64,000 bases of DNA, taken from positions 62,001-126,000 of the forward strand of contig JAANDG010000047.1 in NCBI GenBank assembly GCA_036852015.1, given 5' to 3'. Of the stretch, positions 57,909-64,000 are shown piece by piece. This stretch comes from Pelodera strongyloides (lineage: Eukaryota; Nematoda; Chromadorea; Rhabditida; Rhabditidae). The notes below the pieces were generated by a model. It saw nothing but the letters and a program-made list of their open reading frames with translations, searched no databases and was not told the DNA's origin. Position numbers and translations under genes: made by a program. How positions within the stretch are numbered: the first letter of the stretch is position 1; the number at the start of each line of letters is the position of its first letter.

Positions 57909-60900
57909 ATGGTGGGTCAACTACTCATTTGAGGCACGATGTTCAGGGCCAGACCTTCGCTTATATTTTATTAAACTTACCTTATTTCAGGCTCCCGTTC
58001 GCAGAATGCCCTACAGCCGTCGTCTTGCCATCAAAAACCGCATTGTCAAGGAGGCTCGCATGCACCAGACCCTCCATCGTGCCCTGCTCGCCGCCCGGGC
58101 TCGCCAGGCTCACATCAGTGCTGAAGAAGACTGCCTCATTGGACCCCTCTACAGCGACAGTGGTGAGTTCAGTTGTATTAAAGCGTTGCGACGGGTGGTC
58201 TTGTTGTGTCAGTTTGTGCCTGCTGTTGTGCCTGCTTTAAACTGTATATTTTCAGAGCTCACCGTCTTGCGTATTCCCCAAGAGAACTTGGTGTCTTGCA
58301 CCGCTTTGTGCCCAGTGGATCAGTGCATTGGACCTGCTCTATCCCAGTCGTCCGTACTCTCGGCCGTGTTCCCTCTATCACTGTGGTGTCAGAGTGAGAC
58401 TGCTGTGACACTGCCCTACTACGTCACCGACCCTGAGGAGGGTTCTGACACCGACCTCGACGACTGCCCCATTGATGTCATCTTCAGCAAGACAAGTGAG
58501 TTCTGATTCTGATAGTTTCTGATCTAGATCGTTATCGATTTATTCATTGAATACTTAGTGGTCACGTGCTTGCCATTGACGACGACTATCAATACGCATA
58601 TTTCAGGTCTAACTCGTCTCCACTTCTCGCCGTCTGTCGTTTCCGGTGTTTTCCCACTCACTGATCGAGCACTCTCACAGTCTCCTGTCTACGGTCCAAT
58701 GCCGCTCACCGTGATGTCAACGCAGCATATATGTGGTAGGTTGTTCACATCAATATTATGGCAGCTTGCTCGAGACCTGAGCCTTGTCTGGTCTGAGTCT
58801 AGTCTGGCCTGGACAAATACTCATAACCTGGTAAATACTCACAAAACCTTTTCAGAAAAAGTTTCCTCGTCGGTTGATTCAATGGTTGCCGCACTCTTCG
58901 CCGAATCAAAGGAGAAGAACTGGATGCCCCTTTGGGATATGAATGGATTCTTCGATTACGGTAGTTCGATTACGGAACTTTTTGGCAATACCGCATCTCG
59001 GCTTAGCTTTTTTTATTGGCTACAGTTCAGTTACAGTACATTACAGTATGGGTAGAGTAGGACGGTAGGGTTACGTCATCGTCATCAGTGAATCATATTT
59101 CAGACACGTTCGAGCTGTCTGAGAGAGACATGCTTCCTTCACCGTTCCCAGTCGTCCGACATGTGAGCTCAGATCATCTTTCTGGTGTCTTTCCACTTAC
59201 CGCTCGGGTAAGGTTTTCTTCTCTTTGCTCTGCTATACCTTCTTAGGGTGGGCTCATCATCATCATGTGTCAGGAAGATCATGTCAGGCTAGTATGGTAG
59301 AGTATGTAGAGTATGTAGAGTACAGTAGGGTAGGGCAGGTAGTACGGTACTGTTACGTCATCGTCGTCGTCATACTCTATCACAAATTAGGTCTCTTCGG
59401 AACATTTGTCGAATGTCTTCCCTCTCAGTGGAACTGCTTCTGATGACAAATCTCAATCTTCTTCTGTCAGCATTCAGTGGATTGATGGACCCAAATTGGT
59501 CAGTTCTACTAAACAAGAAATTTCAAGTAGCCACATAGGACACCAAACATATCAGCATAGACAGGGGTTATTCAGGCTTCTTCATAGAATAGAGCTTCTT
59601 CGCTGATCGTTGTGCTCCGTTTCGTATAGTCCCTCATGGTCTTCTTTTAGCGCACCTTCCGTCCATTCCCACTTTATGTGAGTGAATTGGAACTGCCCAC
59701 GGAGTTGGACAAGACGTCATCCGAACATTTGAGTGGAGTATTCCCACTCACTGATAAGGTATGCATTTTCACGTACCAAACAAAAATCGCTCGTCAAACG
59801 GGTCGGGTCCATTTCAGGTAACCCCGGTTTTACATCACAGACCACACATAACTCACAGACCACACATAACTCATCAGAATACGCTGCACACCAAACATAT
59901 CAAATAAGGGTTTGACAGTCTCGACAATCGGAACACCCTAGATTGAACTGAGTGAATATAAGAGTTGGGACGGGGACATATCCACATTGAGGGCATCTCC
60001 AATAGCGTCCTCTCTCTCTCTCTCACTCCTCTCAAATCTCCTTCTCAGGGACATTGACAGGGAAATAGAGATTGTCAGGGGACCGAAAGCACAGGGAATT
60101 CATAAATTCAGAATTCACTTCAGGTTTCTTCTGAACACCTCACTTCTGTCTTTCCACTATCCGAGAGGGTCAAGGCCGAAAAGGCCACGAATAACATTAA
60201 CACATTGGGTGAGTTTTTGTTAGCTCCGTTATTCCCTATGAAAATACATACTACTGTATTGTGCCATATTACTCTCCATATTTCTCTTACTACATCTGAC
60301 TACATCGTACTACATCTAATGACTATTTACTGATCGCACGTAGTAATTATCAATTTCAGTTCGATCGATCGAAGTTTTCACTTATCTATTATCTTTATTA
60401 TCGATTTTCCAGTGGCTCGTCTAGCCAGTATCAAGGAGCGATTGGCTCAGTTCGAGTTGGTGTTGGACTCTGTTCCCAGTGAAGATTCTATTATCAGTTG
60501 TTCGTCCACACTTCCAGAAGCGAGTGGATACCTCGCCGACTGCTCCAATGTTGCCTCTACTACGTCATCACAAATGTAATTAGTAATTAGGAATATCATC
60601 GTGTCCTATATTCTTGTATCTAAATAGTATCTTCTGGTATCCAAATAGTAATAAGTAATATCGGACAGTACTAGGAAAATAATTCTTCATTGTAAAATCT
60701 GCTATAGTGCTTCTGTTCTCAGTGAGGACTTGATCATTCGTGTGGCTAACAGTCGGGGCTCAAGCGTAAGCCTAAGCCTAAGACTAAGCCTGAGCCCCGA
60801 CTGTTCCAATGTTGCATCCACAACGTCGTCACAAATGTGAATAATTAGTTAGTAGTTTTTGTTTGTACCGGTATTATATTATATTTTATTATATTATATT

Positions 60901-63097
60901 TTTTCAGCCACTCTGTCTCGACCAACTCCACGGTGTCTTCCATCGAGGAGTCCGACACTGGCTTTGCTTCGGCCTCTTCATCTTGTCTGAATTGTGATTC
61001 TAATGTGAACACCATCACCATCACCAAGAACGGTTCTGAATGCTCATGCTGCAGCACCTCTGATGTTACCTACGATGTTAGTTGATTATGTAATTTCGCT
61101 ATAACGCTAATAGGACAGGAAGGCAGATCTTTAATTGTAATCGTAATGAGCTTCTTATGTTGCTACTACCTACGTACTTATTGTGCGCCAGATGAGTGGT
61201 CCTCCCTCTCGAACGTTCAGTACAGAGCACAGTATTGTGAACAAGTAGTACGGTAGTCCTCTTTTCGTCGTCCTACATTGTTTATATAAATTTCAAATTA
61301 AGAATCTGTCACCTGTTGACTCGTTGGACCTGATCTGTAACCATGCTGAGGAGAACGCCGGAGAGGAGATTGATTACACGGACGCGCTCGAGATTCTCTT
61401 TGCAGAGGTCACGATTTGCATATTTGGTTTTAGGCTATTTAGGCAGCATCTAGTATTATACTATCCTATGTAGTATCGCATAAACAGTGACTCGCAACAT
61501 GTATCGCATTTAAAATGAATCACATTCAATTATCCGCTCGCAGTGCTCTGTTCTCTCTGCTATGTACTCTGGTCATCATTCATGCTAATTCATCAGCTGG
61601 ATAACATTTTAGGACGATACCGCTTCTCGGACATCACTCCCTTGCATCCATCTCCCTGTCGACTCTCTGGATCTGATCTGCCCGAGGTCGAACCCAACTG
61701 CATCAGTCAAGAAGTATGATTTCAGCACCGTATCTTCCCATCAGTGGCCATGTGCCAGTAGAGTTTTGTTCTGTTAATTGTAGGACTTTTGTAGGATTTT
61801 TTATTTAGATTCCGTCGTCGTGCCCTATCCGGACTAGTCGAAGCTGAGGATAGGTGGTCTTTCGATACAGTGCGGACTGCCGGCGGACACTCCGAAAAGG
61901 TGCAAGATGAACAGGAAAAGAGGTAACTACTTACACCACTCGTCACTCCCCGCTACGGACTCATCTCATAATGCAAATTTACGCATCGAATACTCTCCCG
62001 GTAATCACTCCTCATCAATGTCTCGGAAGCGTAGACCATGGAGTTCTACTTCGGTACTACGATAGTTTATATTCCTATTGGTACACATATTGGTACTATT
62101 GGTACGTGAAACATTGAAAATTCCATGGAAGGGGTACCGTACAACACGAAATATATACATTCTGATACATTTTTCAGCCCCGAATCCGACAACTGGTTCC
62201 GTCATGCTATGGAAAGAAGACGCGCATCGATTGTTGGTCGGTCCTTTTACCACTACCTTTTCCTTTTATCTACCTTTTACCATTATCCTGTTTCTTATTA
62301 TTTTTTATTTCTTTAGCCACCTTAAATCGCAAAAGATTTTTACATCTGTACATATGTGTATATAAGCCATAAGATTTCTTAGTTTCAGGTTCTCACTCCG
62401 ATGTCTCCTCTTGTTCTTCATGGTCTGTGGACACACTTCCTCTCAAGTCATTCTCCCTGCCTGCGAGACTGAGCTCATCATGGGATATGCTTGCCAAAGA
62501 CCAGGTATGGTGTTCTTTTTACTTTACCAGTCTGGTACCATATCTCCAGTGGCCATATACAAACCGGGGATGTTGCTCCCAACCGGGTTCCCGCTCCTCG
62601 TACATACGCCATTGGTCTCCTGCTACAAGAAGCTTACAATAATTCTATCACATTTTAGATCTACACCCCAGTGGAGGGTCCAATTAGCTCTACCGTCATC
62701 TCTACTCCCACATGGATCCATCTTCTCCAGGGTTCTACAGAGTCTGTGAGATTGGGCCCCGTGCCTGCACCCAGAACACCTCCCATGGAGGTCGTACCCG
62801 CGAAGAAGATGATGGAGATTCCCACTGAGGCGCTCCGGGAGGCTATCCTTGTTGAGGTAGAACAACAACACTATTCCATATCATTGCATACTGTACAATA
62901 CCATATCGTAAGAATACAACTACGGTAGTACAACATTGCATCATTCGAACATTCCATCATTCGCATCACCCGCATCCTTATCCGCATCCACATCATTTCA
63001 GCGTGCCCGTTGGATGCTGCTTGCTGTTGAATGCGTGTCCAAGATTGCCACATACGAGAAGATTCTGGCGGCCCTCCAACAACCTCTTTCTGAATAA
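57909..63097 (+). CDS. Novel VFPL-motif repeat protein, 767 aa, function unknown
   Basis: Nineteen exons join in frame (2304 nt): 57909-57911 (ATG only), 57991-58162, 58256-58495, 58607-58735, 58856-58960, 59104-59207, 59391-59498, 59651-59758, 60124-60208, 60413-60575, 60708-60836, 60908-61076, 61303-61407, 61613-61713, 61809-61922, 62178-62236, 62389-62504, 62659-62856, 63002-63097 (TAA). If the one-codon exon is wrong, spliced-leader addition at 57991 with ATG 58006 gives a protein six residues shorter. The N-terminus is very basic (PVRRMPYSRRLAIKNRIVKE). VFPL recurs at residues 96, 153, 245, 260, 317 and 332, mostly as SSEHLSGVFPLTDK. PVDSLDLIC occurs twice later, as does DCSNVASTTSSQ. 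The rest is acidic, Ser/Thr-rich and probably disordered, with a helical C-terminus (PTEALREAILVE, ARWMLLAVECVSK). No signal peptide, membrane segment or catalytic motif. Family not recognised. Confidence 0.8.
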
Positions 63098-63106
63098 TTT
63101 AGAATA

Positions 63107-63112
63107 ATAAAT
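63107..63112 (+). terminator. Polyadenylation signal AATAAA of the VFPL-repeat gene
   Basis: AATAAA begins ten bases after the TAA stop at 63095-63097, inside a short AT-rich 3' UTR. Confidence 0.6.
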
Positions 63113-64000
63113 TTATTATCGCTATTCTCGTGTCCTTTTTGTTGCTGACGTATTTACACATATGTCAATGTCATAGTATCAAGTATCAAGTCATAGTGGG
63201 CATGTCCGGCACGCGTTTACACAAGTTATATTAGAAACAAATATATTAAGGATTTTGCTAGATCATATCATAGTCCCATAGGTATGACTATTCAGCTATA
63301 GAGTATCCAACCAAGTTCTTTCGTCTATAACTAGGCACTAATGTCAGCCTTTTTTCTTTGGGTTACCAATCGCGCGAGGCTCACAGGAGGACCACTTCGA
63401 GATAACCGATTATGGGTGTATGTAGTATGTAAATTCCTACACGCCCTTTTTCATCGTGCATATTTAATGATCGACCTTTGTATGTCTTGTTTACACTTGA
63501 CTACTAATTACACATGACAACAACATAATAATTAGCATTTTACTCACAAGCTGAAATGAAAATGTGTAGATTCATTCTTACTCTTATATTTATATGTACA
63601 TCCAAAATGGGTGGAGAAGTAGTACTCGTAGTATTCACAGCGGATTACAGAAACGTAATAAATAAAATAGTAAAGCGATATAGCACGTGGTGTGAAACGC
63701 ATGCTAGAACTCTGCGCCAAAGGGCACAGGAGATACAAGGTAGCACATAATGTTAATGCAACATTTTGCCAGGAAGTACTCCACAAACCACGTGTCATAC
63801 CGCTTAAAATTGTCAACACGTCAATGTCAAAGGGAACGATTTGCGTCAACATAAATATAGAAAGGGTAAAATTAAATAAATATCACAGGTATGAGTATAT
63901 TTGCGTAGATTAGGTATGAAACAGGAGAAGTTACAAAAGTGAATCTCTAGCATAATAAGTATTCAAGAAAAGTTAATATGGAGCGTTTCATAAAAGTTGA
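63113..64000. other. Downstream intergenic end of the window
   Basis: Beyond the VFPL gene poly(A) signal only the short palindrome at 63670-63807 was recognised. Confidence 0.5.
63670..63807. repeat. Short GCGATATAGCACGTGG palindrome
   Basis: Left end AAAGCGATATAGCACGTGG, right end CCACGTGTCATACCGCTTAA, about 138 bp. Related to the GCGGTATGAC elements. Confidence 0.75.

Noticed and set aside
61714..61740. Exon 14 of the VFPL gene ending at a later GT (after AGCACC, 61737)
   Set aside because: That donor is phase 0 and would hit a stop in exon 15. The donor GTATGA at 61714 keeps the frame.
1..64000. CRISPR arrays, bacterial operons or viral genes
   Set aside because: None seen. The tandem repeats are minisatellites and the gene structures are clearly nematode.

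Overview
The window is nuclear DNA from a nematode, most likely a rhabditid-like one. Short exons are joined by introns that end in TTTCAG. Several first exons begin a few bases after a TTTCAG acceptor, as expected for spliced-leader trans-splicing. The gene families also fit: a CHK/DUF1679-type kinase-like protein, a TWK-type two-pore potassium channel and a TOM20 close in length to the worm protein. TTAGGC-like hexamers occur. I assembled four multi-exon genes by hand; in all four the reading frame stays open across every junction to a terminal stop.

Layout. (1) 4411-11047 (+): an 11-exon, 318-residue CHK-like protein with altered catalytic residues; two tandem tRNA-Pro(AGG) genes lie antisense in one intron. 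(2) 11048-21780: mostly repeats, with one orphan exon-like ORF at 14444-14533. (3) 21781-51525 (+): a TWK-type K2P potassium channel spread over 30 kb, with two alternative 5' ends (exons 21781-21848 plus 24241-24378, or exon 34231-34580) that are phase-compatible with the same shared exon at 42795. (4) 53799-57135 (-): tomm-20, the outer-membrane receptor of the mitochondrial protein import machinery, with a duplicated, probably alternative C-terminal exon. (5) 57909-63097 (+): a 767-residue protein of unknown family with six copies of a VFPL motif and other internal repeats; it is divergent from tomm-20 across about 770 bp.

The other dominant feature is a dense set of short palindromic non-autonomous elements flanked by TTAA. 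The main family (about 180 bp, termini TTAAAGCGAAATACCGG, containing the palindrome ACCGGCCGGT) has 27 full or partial copies between 397 and 54835 and none in the compact region after that. Several longer palindromes beginning TTAAAGGG occur, often butt-joined to the first family through one shared TTAA. Many copies lie within 50 nt of splice sites. The four genes have no obvious common pathway. The repeats account for much of the intron length of the kinase-like and channel genes.

Main candidates for something new: the VFPL-repeat protein, the alternative tomm-20 tail, the microsatellite-coded Arg-Glu tract in the K2P channel, and the TTAA palindromes placed at splice sites. All gene models are sequence-only and no database search was possible.
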